In this document: piece by piece, positions 1-7,110 of the stretch
Position numbering within the stretch: the first letter of the stretch is position 1
Layout: every line of letters begins with the position of its first letter
Source: Robinsoniella peoriensis
Lineage (GTDB): Bacteria > Bacillota > Clostridia > Lachnospirales > Lachnospiraceae
Reading direction: 5' to 3' (one strand)
NCBI RefSeq assembly: GCF_042680125.1
Contig: NZ_JBHTNY010000009.1
Length of the DNA: 64,000 nt
Notes under the pieces: model-generated
Told to the model about the DNA's origin: nothing
The model's input: only the letters and a program-made list of their open reading frames with translations
The model's database searches: none
Made by a program: the position numbers and the translations under genes

Positions 1-2
1 CC

Positions 3-191
3 CAGACAGCGGTTGACGCTGAAAAGTGGATAGGTCTGATGAAACAGTATGTCAATCCCACAGAATTGACGGCTGAACTTCTGAATACGCTGATTGAAAA
101 AATCCTTATCCATGAAGCGGTCAAAAGTGAGGACGGAAGCCGGGAACAGGAGGTAGAAATCTTCTACCGCTTTATCGGCAAAATCGAATGA
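3..191 (+). CDS. C-terminal end of a large serine recombinase (partial)
   Basis: The reading frame is already open at the window edge and gives 62 residues before the TGA at 189-191. It contains the segment LTAELLNTLIEKILIHE and ends RFIGKIE. This resembles the C-terminal tail (DUF4368-type) of large serine recombinases of the TnpX/Tn4451 kind, which excise and insert clostridial mobile elements. The catalytic N-terminal domain lies outside the window. The gene sits at the very edge of its element: sequence a few dozen bases downstream reads as the inside of an unrelated regulator gene, so the element probably stops near 220-245. The family call rests on the tail only. Confidence 0.7.
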   Translation, partial: QTAVDAEKWIGLMKQYVNPTELTAELLNTLIEKILIHEAVKSEDGSREQEVEIFYRFIGKIE

Positions 192-222
192 CACATCTTG
201 AGATACCCAACAATATCTTTAA

Positions 223-711
223 CTAAGGGAAACTGGTTTAGGGTGTCCTGATCTATCGCTGTGGCCGGAACTGTCTGCTATTTTGGGCGTTGATATGAAA
301 CCGATGATGGAGGGTGAAATTACATCAAACAAGCCAGATAGCGGCAACATTGATAAAATACGTTTTTATGTATGTCCTTCCTGCGGAAATATTCTGGTTA
401 GCACAGGAAGTGCCTCTATTTTCTGTTGCGGAAGAAAGTTAGAACGCATCCTCCCTACGGATGCGACTATTGCACCCAAAATCACAGTGGAGGAAATGGA
501 TACGGATTACTTTATCACCTTTGACCATCCAATGACCAAAGAACATTATATTTCCTTTATGGCCTTTGTTAAAAGTGACAGAGTATTTCTGAATCGCTTG
601 TACCCGGAACAAAGTCCAAGTTGTAGGTTTCCTATAATTACTGGCGGTAAACTATATGTTTATTGTAATAAGCATGGATTGTTAGTATATGCAGATTACC
701 TAACAAATTGA
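223..711 (+). pseudogene. 5'-truncated HTH regulator with C-terminal zinc-ribbon-like domain
   Basis: A frame open from about 223 reads LSLWPELSAILGVDMKPMM, which matches the end of an Xre-type helix-turn-helix domain. The first half of the HTH is missing. The rest carries a CPSCGN...CCG cysteine pattern (around residues 31-34 and 48-49 counted from the TTG at 283) and a beta-rich domain seen in clostridial regulators of this class. A 142-residue product could start at TTG 283, but without the HTH it should not bind DNA as the parent did. The truncation point coincides with the end of the serine recombinase element, so insertion of that element is the likely cause. Confidence 0.7.
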
Positions 712-1059
712 AAGACTCTGCAAGGAACAGCTGACATGGAGCGAGCAACTACCTCCGGTCATCGAAGAAATAATGCTTGGAAGCAAAACTAACTTGAGGA
801 TAACTCGTTCGCAACAAGTCGCCAGTTGATGAATGTGTACGGAAAGCCCGAAAAGCGGTATGAAGTCCGCAGCGAGGATAACGCCGTAGACGTATAGATT
901 CACGATTGAGAGGTTCACTTTTAACCATTACCCACTATCTTTTAACGGTTACTCTGAAAAATGCACCGCTACCCTGAAATTTAACGATTACTTTTGTGTA
1001 TCGGTCGAGGTGTTCCACACCAAGCCCCGAAATGCCCGATGTACTAAAACGCAAAAGGT
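712..1059. other. Decayed mobile-element debris, no intact gene
   Basis: No complete gene is visible. A frame from about 836 to 897 ends EVRSEDNAVDV followed by a stop and looks like the C-terminal remnant of a larger protein. It is followed at about 910-1000 by three related short motifs (TTAACCATTACCC, TTAACGGTTACTC and TTAACGATTACTT). Repeated motifs of this kind occur at the ends of some insertion sequences, and an IS21-like end is my guess, but I cannot confirm the family. Confidence 0.35.
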
Positions 1060-1098
1060 CGTGAGAACCCAGTAATACTGGACTCTCACGGCTTTTTT
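1060..1098 (+). terminator. Rho-independent terminator
   Basis: The arms CGTGAGA-CCAGT and ACTGG-TCTCACG (each with a small bulge) face each other across a short AA loop and are followed by GGCTTTTTTAT. This is a standard intrinsic terminator on the plus strand. It closes off the debris region on the left. Confidence 0.75.
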
Positions 1099-1255
1099 AT
1101 GAACACAAAAAACGGCAGCAGTGCTGACGTTACCGCCACACTACCGCCGCCTAAAACTCACACGCCATGTGAATCTTTTTTTACGAAGATTTTAAACCAT
1201 TATATGCACTGAGTTGCAATTTGCTCATAAAAAGACATTGAAAAAGGCATTCCAA

Positions 1256-1283
1256 TTGTAATTACTCTGTGATAAAATATTAT
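1256..1283 (+). promoter_or_regulatory. Probable sigma-A promoter for the phd-like gene
   Basis: TTGTAA at 1256-1261 and TATTAT at 1278-1283 are separated by 16 bases and lie about 35 bases before the GTG start at 1319. The match is fair rather than perfect. Confidence 0.4.
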
Positions 1284-1318
1284 ATGTATGACTATGCACG
1301 ATGAAGGAGGGGCTGAAA

Positions 1319-1525
1319 GTGCCAGACAAAAAACCGATAGAACCGATGGAACATCACAATATTGGTGATTTCTTGAAAGGTCAGTCATCCAAGATACTGA
1401 CCGCAATAGCTGACGGAGATAAAACTGCATTCGTTCTCAAGAATGGCAAGCCCATCGTGGTTGTTATGTCTAACGAGCGCTACGCAAGGCTGCTTAAAGC
1501 CGGGATTGATATCAATGATTATTAA
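1319..1525 (+). CDS. Phd/YefM-family antitoxin-like protein
   Basis: I start the gene at GTG 1319 because a strong AAGGAGG site at 1303-1309 is placed for it; an ATG at 1301 precedes that site and cannot use it. The 68-residue product has the Phd/YefM layout: an N-terminal beta-alpha segment (IGDFLKGQSSKILTAI), then TAFVLKNGKPIVVVMS and ERYARLL. Such proteins bind DNA and neutralise a toxin. No toxin gene follows. The next piece is a fragment of a type I restriction methylase gene, and Phd-like genes do occur ahead of such loci, so it may be an orphan left after the locus decayed. Confidence 0.75.
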   Translation: MPDKKPIEPMEHHNIGDFLKGQSSKILTAIADGDKTAFVLKNGKPIVVVMSNERYARLLKAGIDINDY

Positions 1526-1541
1526 TATGGAGGCCTTCAGA

Positions 1542-1691
1542 ATGGCTAAAGAATGAATTACCGACGTTGTGATGGATGACGCCAGCATTAATGTCAGCAA
1601 AGAAGTCGATCTTGTATTCTCTATTGCTAACAGTTTGAGGGGTCAGGTTAGATGTCAGAAGTTTACGAGTATCGGTTTTGATGTTTTTTGA
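1542..1691 (+). pseudogene. Fragment of a type I restriction methylase (hsdM) start
   Basis: The ATG at 1542 gives MAKE and then an in-frame TGA at 1554-1556. The frame continues with SKEVDLVFSIANSLRG, which resembles the N-terminal part of HsdM proteins, where a very similar segment precedes the conserved IIP motif. Similarity is lost after SLRG and a stop follows at 1689. The gene is interrupted and truncated and cannot make a working methylase. It lies directly behind the Phd-like antitoxin gene, which is probably its former operon partner. Confidence 0.55.
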
Positions 1692-1736
1692 TTTTTACAG
1701 GGTTGTGTGGTCAGGTTGGATAAGGAGAAAATATTT

Positions 1737-2978
1737 GTGAATCAATATAGTCAAAATAATTGGAAACGAAACTTTCTTACCATTGCCGGAGGGCAGACAG
1801 TGTCGCTGATAGGCAGCGCCGCTGTGCAGTTTTCTCTAATATGGTGGCTGGCAAGTGAAACGGGATCCCCTATTATGATGTCCATCGCGGGCGTGTTCGC
1901 CTTTTTACCTCAGCTTATTCTCGGTCCTTTTGTGGGAGTATGGGTTGACCGACTTAGCCGTAAAACCGTCATCATAGCAGCAGACCTTTTCATTGGATTA
2001 GTAGCCCTTGTTTTTGCTCTGGTATTTTTGTTTGATACGCCACCCTATTGGTCGGTTTGTGTGGTGCTGGGTATTAGAGCTATAGGCAATGTTTTTCACA
2101 GTCCAGCCATCCAGGCAGCGGTACCCATGCTGGTGCCGCAACAGGAGCTGGTGCGTGCCAACGGATGGAGTCAGTTTATGCAGTCGGGTGCTTTCCTGCT
2201 GGGGCCTGTACTTGGCGCAGCCATGTATGCTTCCCTACCCCTTTGGATCATTTTATTGTCTGATTTGGCAGGCGCGCTTGTAGCCAGTGCTACTGTAGCA
2301 CTTGTAAAAATACCTGATCCGGAGAGGAAAACACAACAAATTCCGCATTTTTTCCATGAAATGAAGGAAGGTGCGGCAGCCATATGGCAGGATAAAAAAC
2401 TCTTTATCGTGACGGCGGCCACCCTGCTCGGTATGGTGTTTTACGCACCTTTATCCACCTACTATCCGCTTATGACAAGTGATTACTTCAAAGCTGACGC
2501 ATGGCATGCGAGTATGGTCAACTTCGGTTACGCAGGCGGGATGATGCTCTGCGCGATAATCCTTGGGAAATTCGGTACCATCAGAAATAAATTTCCAGTT
2601 ATTCATCTGGGACTTTTAGGTATGGGAACATCCTCGTTGCTCTGCGGTCTATTGCCTGCAGAGATGTTCTGGTTTTGGATATTTGCAGCATTATGCACAC
2701 TACTTGGGGCAAGCAGCAACTTGTATAATATCCCCTATATCGCCTATATGCAGGAAACCATCCCGCCTGAACGAATGGGGCGTGCCTTTTCCTTAATTGG
2801 AAGCCTCAGCTCAGCTACTATGCCTTTGGGATTGCTCATAGCAGGCCCAATTACCGAAAATCGCGGAGTATCGTTGTGGTTTTTTGTATCCGGAATCGCA
2901 CTCCTCATACTTACGCTGATAAGTGCCCTGTTCGTTCTTCCACGAAAGGCGGATAAGGTAGGGAAAAGTAATAGTTGA
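1737..2978 (+). CDS. MFS efflux pump, Mef-like (macrolide efflux family)
   Basis: The 413-residue product is an inner-membrane major facilitator protein with about 12 hydrophobic segments. The N-terminus (NNWKRNFLTIAGGQ, then SLIGSAAVQFSLIWWLA) and GPFVGVWVDRLSRKTVII are typical of the Mef macrolide-efflux group, which exports drugs by proton exchange. I chose GTG 1737 because AAGGAGA at 1722-1728 sits eight bases ahead; an upstream GTG at 1707 has no such site. It is closely related to the second pump at 7111-8340, so the island carries two diverged copies of one family. No leader attenuator is seen here, unlike the second copy. The substrate is inferred; other hydrophobic drugs are possible. 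Confidence 0.8.
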   Translation: MNQYSQNNWKRNFLTIAGGQTVSLIGSAAVQFSLIWWLASETGSPIMMSIAGVFAFLPQLILGPFVGVWVDRLSRKTVIIAADLFIGLVALVFALVFLFDTPPYWSVCVVLGIRAIGNVFHSPAIQAAVPMLVPQQELVRANGWSQFMQSGAFLLGPVLGAAMYASLPLWIILLSDLAGALVASATVALVKIPDPERKTQQIPHFFHEMKEGAAAIWQDKKLFIVTAATLLGMVFYAPLSTYYPLMTSDYFKADAWHASMVNFGYAGGMMLCAIILGKFGTIRNKFPVIHLGLLGMGTSSLLCGLLPAEMFWFWIFAALCTLLGASSNLYNIPYIAYMQETIPPERMGRAFSLIGSLSSATMPLGLLIAGPITENRGVSLWFFVSGIALLILTLISALFVLPRKADKVGKSNS

Positions 2979-3070
2979 TTGTTGTAACAATAAATTGGAA
3001 TATAACGTTAGGATAAAACACTTTGCAGTATAGTATGGAAATGGGAATTTTTTCAACAACAAAAAGTTAT

Positions 3071-3127
3071 TTGGGAAAAGAAATTTTATGAATAACAATG
3101 AAACAACAAGTAAAGAAAACCTATTTG
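3071..3127 (+). repeat. Direct repeat, copy 1: severed start of the lnu-like gene
   Basis: These 57 bases match 4222-4278 except at two positions, both inside the ribosome-binding site (AAAGAA here, AAGGAG in the other copy). The copy includes the ATG at 3088 and reads MNNNETTSKENLF, the start of the nucleotidyltransferase-kinase gene downstream. Here it runs on for nine unrelated codons to a stop, making a 22-codon dead end. The phosphotransferase gene at 3191-4147 lies between the two copies. Confidence 0.85.
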
Positions 3128-3190
3128 GAACGGGTAAACTTATTAGGGATAAATAGAAACTTATCATACAATTAAAACGAGGTATTTACA

Positions 3191-4147
3191 ATGTATAACA
3201 GTATGGAACAAATGCTTTATAATGAATATGGAATACAAGTGCAGTCATTACAGCAGATTCCTGCGGGCTGGTCAGCATCTGCATGGAAAGTTCATTCTGA
3301 GTGTGGCGATTATTTTTTGAAAGTTTATGACAAGCATAAGCCCTCCACAAGAAACTGGATTGCGCGAATCGACAGCTATATGCCGGTCGTTCTGTGGTTA
3401 CATGAGAACACAAAACTTCAAAAGAAAATGACCGCACCGATTCTAACCAGAGATAGAACTTATAAAAAGGAAGATTCATCTTTTTTATACATGGTATTTC
3501 CCTTTATAGAAGGCTCAACCATATGCGATGAAAAATTGAAGCCGGAGCAAATACGGGAAGTTGCGCAAATAATTTCCGAACTGCATTTTCATGGTGCTGA
3601 AATACCTGCATCGACAAACAGCTTAATTGAAACCTTTGATGTTTCATTTTGTACGACTTTGTCCAATCGGCTTGGGAATATACATGCTTCCGCTTCCTTA
3701 CAAGAGGTACTAAAACCCTATATGACATTACTTGCCCAAGCGACAGAATCGCTTCAAAGCATGGGTCTCTTACTGCAAAATTCTAAAATGCGTTATGTCA
3801 TGTGCCATACAGATCTTCACGGCTGGAATCTGATACAATCTAAAAACCTTATCCTTATTGATTGGGAGGGATTGAAGCTTGCACCTGTTGAAGCCGACCT
3901 CTTTTCATTTACCGGAACATTCTTTTTTGATTACGCATGGGAGGATTTCATGTCCATTTACCAAACCACACACAAGGACTATCAGATTAATGTCGAGGCG
4001 ATGCGTTTTTACAGGCTGCGGCGCAGATTGGAAGATATCCATGAGTTTGTCGAAAGCATCCTGTTTGACAAGCTCACACAGGATGATATGAACCAATCAC
4101 TTCGTTATCTCAAACAAGAATGTGAATTACTGCATGTCATGTGTTGA
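3191..4147 (+). CDS. Aminoglycoside phosphotransferase-like kinase (APH fold)
   Basis: The 318-residue product has the APH/choline-kinase fold. The catalytic Brenner motif is CHTDLHGWN (residues 205-213) with Asp208 as the likely base, and the metal-binding motif LIDWEG holds Asp224. The N-lobe begins with a Gly-poor nucleotide loop and a Lys in YFLKVYDKH. Overall shape and length recall APH(9)-type spectinomycin kinases, which phosphorylate an antibiotic hydroxyl with ATP. The gene is flanked by direct repeats of the next gene's start, which suggests it was inserted ahead of that gene. It ends inside codons that overlap an alternative upstream start of the following gene. The substrate is not proven. 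Confidence 0.75.
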   Translation: MYNSMEQMLYNEYGIQVQSLQQIPAGWSASAWKVHSECGDYFLKVYDKHKPSTRNWIARIDSYMPVVLWLHENTKLQKKMTAPILTRDRTYKKEDSSFLYMVFPFIEGSTICDEKLKPEQIREVAQIISELHFHGAEIPASTNSLIETFDVSFCTTLSNRLGNIHASASLQEVLKPYMTLLAQATESLQSMGLLLQNSKMRYVMCHTDLHGWNLIQSKNLILIDWEGLKLAPVEADLFSFTGTFFFDYAWEDFMSIYQTTHKDYQINVEAMRFYRLRRRLEDIHEFVESILFDKLTQDDMNQSLRYLKQECELLHVMC

Positions 4148-4221
4148 AAAGAACAGCTTACCTTACAAATGCCTATTTATATGTAGGTTTTGTATGCCTA
4201 AAATTAACAATAAAAAAACCT

Positions 4222-4278
4222 TTGGGAAAGGAGATTTTATGAATAACAATGAAACAACAAGTAAAGAAAACCTATTTG
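4222..4278 (+). repeat. Direct repeat, copy 2: functional start of the lnu-like gene
   Basis: This is the second copy of the repeat at 3071-3127. It contains the intact AAGGAG site and the ATG at 4239 used by the fusion gene. Upstream similarity between the copies fades over about 15 bases. Confidence 0.85.
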
Positions 4279-5237
4279 ATGTTTTAAATCTGTTAGAAGA
4301 TTTAAATATAAAATATTGGATTGATGGTGGTTGGGGTGTTGATATCCTGACCGAAAAGCAAAATAGGGATCATAGAGATATAGACGTTGATTTCGATGGG
4401 GAATCTGAGGAAACCTTATTGGCTGCACTAAAAGATAAGGGATATAAAATCACGACTGATTGGAGTCCTGCACGCATTGAGCTGCATCACCCGGAACTTG
4501 GCTATATAGATATACACCCTTTAATAATAGATGAAGATGGAAGTGCCAGGCAGGCTGATCTGCAAGGCGGCTGGTATCATTTTGAAGCAAAATGGTTTTC
4601 TTCTTCAATATTTGAAGGTAGAGTGATTCCATGTATTTCGGCAGAGGCTCAGAAAATTTTTCATAGTGGATATGAATTGAGAGAAGTTGATCATATCGAT
4701 CTGAAAAATCTTGAAGCGCTGAAGAGAGCAATCTATTTAATCACCGGGGTTATGGCGTCCGGAAAATCTACAGTCGCTCAATTGCTTGCCTTAAAAATGG
4801 AAAAAGGAGTGCATCTGCGGGGCGATATATTTCGTAAAATGATTGTTGCCGGACGGGCTGACATGTCCGTACAGCCCTCCGAAGAAGCTATCCGACAACT
4901 GCATCTGCGTTACCGCTTGGCAGCTGAAACGGCAAAAACCTATTATGACAGCGGTTTTTCCGTTGTTTTGCAGGACAATTATTACGGTGAGGAACTGCCC
5001 CGCATGTTGAAGATGCTAGAGAATTACCCTGTTCATGTAACAGTGTTGTGTCCGGATGTGGAGACAGTAAAAAGGCGTGAAAAGATGCGAGGGAAAACTG
5101 GCTATACCGGTTTTTCACTAGAAGCTCTGCATGCGGATTTCATGAGAAAAACCCCAAGACTCGGATTCTGGCTGGACAACTCAGAGCTGACGCCGGAACA
5201 ATCCGCTCGGGATATTCTATTGCACTTCGGTGAATAA
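4239..5237 (+). CDS. Fusion: lincosamide-nucleotidyltransferase-like domain plus P-loop kinase
   Basis: Start ATG 4239 has AAGGAG six bases ahead, giving 332 residues. Residues 1-162 form a small nucleotidyltransferase of the Lnu/aminoglycoside-adenylyltransferase type, with YWIDGGWGVD (26-35) and HRDIDVDFD (45-53) holding the metal-binding acidic residues. Residues 165-332 form a separate P-loop kinase: Walker A GVMASGKST (170-178), HLRGDIFRK, and a basic RREKMRGKTG lid. The kinase half resembles the chloramphenicol-phosphotransferase-like AAA_33 group. Stand-alone Lnu proteins end about where the fusion joins, so two complete enzymes appear joined in frame. It could adenylylate one drug and phosphorylate another. 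Flanking genes are resistance-like. Confidence 0.75.
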   Translation: MNNNETTSKENLFDVLNLLEDLNIKYWIDGGWGVDILTEKQNRDHRDIDVDFDGESEETLLAALKDKGYKITTDWSPARIELHHPELGYIDIHPLIIDEDGSARQADLQGGWYHFEAKWFSSSIFEGRVIPCISAEAQKIFHSGYELREVDHIDLKNLEALKRAIYLITGVMASGKSTVAQLLALKMEKGVHLRGDIFRKMIVAGRADMSVQPSEEAIRQLHLRYRLAAETAKTYYDSGFSVVLQDNYYGEELPRMLKMLENYPVHVTVLCPDVETVKRREKMRGKTGYTGFSLEALHADFMRKTPRLGFWLDNSELTPEQSARDILLHFGE

Positions 5238-5303
5238 CGGTGAATAAGTCACATTAGATTGAACACTATTGATAATTTTAATGTCCGAAAGGGAGTAACA
5301 TAA

Positions 5304-5777
5304 ATGAATAATATACTGATTGTTTATTATTCACTTTTTCATAATACGGCGAATTTAGCATTGGAAATAGCAGTACAAACAGGTGGAACATTAAGAGAAT
5401 TGATTCCCGATACGAATTATTCCTTTGAATATAATACTGCTGCTAAAGAAGTAAGAAATCAGATTTCTCGAGGCTTTTGTCCAAAATTAATATCTGGAAA
5501 TGAATCAATAGACGATTATCAAGCAATATTTATAGGATCACCCAACTGGTTCAAAACTTTAGCTCCGCCAGTTATGAGTTTCCTTAGACTGAATGATTTT
5601 ACGGGTAAAACAATCATACCCTTTTGCACACACGGTGGTGGAGGATTCGGCCAAATTGCAAATGATATAGCAAAAGAGTGCCCGAAGTCGAAAATACTAC
5701 CCGGTATTGCTGTAACTGGTACTGTCACATCGGAAGAAGTCACGAATTGGCTTAAGATGATAGAATATGAATTATAA
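5304..5777 (+). CDS. Flavodoxin-family protein
   Basis: The 157-residue product is a short flavodoxin. The N-terminal IVYYSLFHNTANLALEI matches the phosphate-binding loop of FMN, and IFIGSPNWFKTLAPPV and FCTHGGGGFG match the two loops around the isoalloxazine ring. It would carry electrons in the cytosol. Its partner is unknown. It sits between the fusion resistance gene and the Vat-like gene with short gaps, in the same direction, and AAGGGAG precedes the ATG. Flavodoxins of this subgroup often occur with detoxifying reductases, but no reductase is adjacent except the SDR gene 3 kb downstream. Confidence 0.8.
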   Translation: MNNILIVYYSLFHNTANLALEIAVQTGGTLRELIPDTNYSFEYNTAAKEVRNQISRGFCPKLISGNESIDDYQAIFIGSPNWFKTLAPPVMSFLRLNDFTGKTIIPFCTHGGGGFGQIANDIAKECPKSKILPGIAVTGTVTSEEVTNWLKMIEYEL

Positions 5778-5803
5778 AATCCCGTTTCAAGGAGGAATCC
5801 TGT

Positions 5804-6439
5804 ATGCAGTATGGTCCCGACCCAAACGCCATTTATCCAAATGAAAAGATAAAGAGCGTATGCTACATCAAGAATATTATCACCCGCCCTAATATCATCG
5901 TCGGCGATTACACGTATTACGACGACAATAACGGAGCGGGGCGGTTTGAAGAGCACGTGACGCATCATTACGAGTTTTTAGGCGACAAACTCATAATCGG
6001 AAAATTCTGCGCCATTGCCAAAGGTATCGAGTTTGTAATGAACGGTGCCAATCACAGGATGTGCAGTATCACCACATACCCATTTAACATCATGGGCCAC
6101 GGTTGGGAAAAGGTGACACCGACGCTGGAAGAACTACCGTTCAAAGGTGATACCGTTGTCGGAAATGATGTGTGGATTGGGCAGAGTGTCACGATTATGC
6201 CCGGAGTGCATATTGGGGATGGGGCGATCATTGCAGCTAATTCCGTTGTAACAAAGGACATACCGCCTTATCATATCGCCGGAGGCAATCCAATCAGAAT
6301 CATTCGGAAGCGGTTTGATGACGACCTCATCCGCTATCTGCTGGAATTGAAGTGGTGGGATTGGTCTGCTCAAAAGGTTTTCGAGAATCTTGAAATCCTA
6401 TGCAGTGATGATCTGACAAAAATAAAGGAAATCAAGTAA
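5804..6439 (+). CDS. Vat-like streptogramin A / xenobiotic O-acetyltransferase
   Basis: The 211-residue product belongs to the xenobiotic acetyltransferases, which have a left-handed beta-helix made of hexapeptide repeats and work as trimers. The catalytic His is His84 in NHRM. Hexapeptide turns are clear from GNDVWIGQSVTIMPG to GAIIAANSVVTKDIPPY, and the C-terminal WWDW segment is typical of Vat enzymes. These transfer acetyl from acetyl-CoA to group A streptogramins; close relatives act on chloramphenicol or unknown substrates. The gene follows a GGAGG site and lies in the same run as the other resistance genes. The family is secure; the exact substrate is not. Confidence 0.82.
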   Translation: MQYGPDPNAIYPNEKIKSVCYIKNIITRPNIIVGDYTYYDDNNGAGRFEEHVTHHYEFLGDKLIIGKFCAIAKGIEFVMNGANHRMCSITTYPFNIMGHGWEKVTPTLEELPFKGDTVVGNDVWIGQSVTIMPGVHIGDGAIIAANSVVTKDIPPYHIAGGNPIRIIRKRFDDDLIRYLLELKWWDWSAQKVFENLEILCSDDLTKIKEIK

Positions 6440-6488
6440 CCTGTTATGATAGCGCAATAAATCACACTTTTTAGGAGATAATTCAATC

Positions 6489-6854
6489 ATGGATATAAAG
6501 AAGATTACGGCTAACGGCAATGAAATAGCTATTGTAAACAGCGATGAGGTTTGTATTTCAGATGTGCAGTCCGCACTGGATTTCATGATGTCTGTAAATT
6601 ATGAAACAGGAAGCCATTCCATTATATTGAACAAAGATGCGTTGACCCCGGACTTTTTTGTTTTGAGTACGAGGATTGCCGGTGAAATTTTACAAAAGTT
6701 TATCAATTACCAGTTTAAGTTTGCGATTGTTGGCGACTTTTCCGGCTATACAAGCAAGCCGCTGAAAGATTTTATATATGAAAGCAATAAAGGAAGAGAT
6801 ATCTTCTTTGTGTCTTCCGAAGAAGATGCTATTGAGAAATTGAGCAGAACATAA
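6489..6854 (+). CDS. DUF4180-family protein
   Basis: The 121-residue product starts MDIKKITANGNEIAIVNSDE and matches the DUF4180 pattern, with a phosphorelay-like alpha/beta layout (IILNKDALTPDFFVLSTRIAGEIL and KFAIVGDFSGYTSKPL). The biochemical role of the family is unknown. It often appears beside resistance or stress genes in Firmicutes islands. GGAGAT precedes the ATG. It lies 50 bases after the Vat-like gene and just before the promoter of the second efflux pump. Confidence 0.7.
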   Translation: MDIKKITANGNEIAIVNSDEVCISDVQSALDFMMSVNYETGSHSIILNKDALTPDFFVLSTRIAGEILQKFINYQFKFAIVGDFSGYTSKPLKDFIYESNKGRDIFFVSSEEDAIEKLSRT

Positions 6855-6867
6855 TCCGTTTCATATC

Positions 6868-6896
6868 TTGAGGTTGCAGTTAAATTATAGTATAAT
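6868..6896 (+). promoter_or_regulatory. Sigma-A promoter of the second efflux pump
   Basis: TTGAGG at 6868-6873 and a perfect TATAAT at 6891-6896 are 17 bases apart. The predicted start of transcription leaves room for the leader peptide at 6921 and the attenuator hairpins. Confidence 0.75.
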
Positions 6897-6920
6897 TTAA
6901 AGTGAAAGCGGGGTAGAAAT

Positions 6921-7090
6921 ATGTATTTGATATTCATGTAATTTAGTTTTTAAGCACTGCCCTTTTTAGGGTTTATTTGTTGTGCTTAAAGACATATTTA
7001 CATGAGTATATCCTCGCTTTTGAAGATCTCCTTGTAAAATTATGTCTTTCTGCACGAACAACGCCTTAGGCAGTTGTTCGTTTCTAATTT
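6921..7090 (+). promoter_or_regulatory. Leader-peptide attenuator of the second Mef-like gene
   Basis: A six-codon leader (6921-6941, MYLIFM then stop) follows a GGGGT site. Behind it, AAGCAC at 6952 can pair with GTGCTT at 6982, and AAAGACATA at 6988 with TATGTCTTT at 7041. A classical terminator then forms from CGAACAAC (7055-7062) and GTTGTTCG (7073-7080), ending in TTTCTAATTTT. The ribosome-binding site of the pump comes after it. In comparable macrolide and lincosamide resistance genes, drug-stalled ribosomes on the leader shift the hairpins and allow read-through. I infer the same here. Confidence 0.75.
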
Positions 7091-7110
7091 TATATAAGGA
7101 GATTTCTATA

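Noticed and set aside
4122..4238. Earlier start for the Lnu-kinase fusion
   Set aside because: The extra 39 codons overlap the end of the phosphotransferase gene, resemble no family, and the true start at 4239 has a strong ribosome-binding site that is also conserved in the repeat.
7042..7110. Earlier start for the second Mef-like pump
   Set aside because: These codons are the attenuator terminator itself; ATG 7111 has the AAGGAGA site and matches the family N-terminus.
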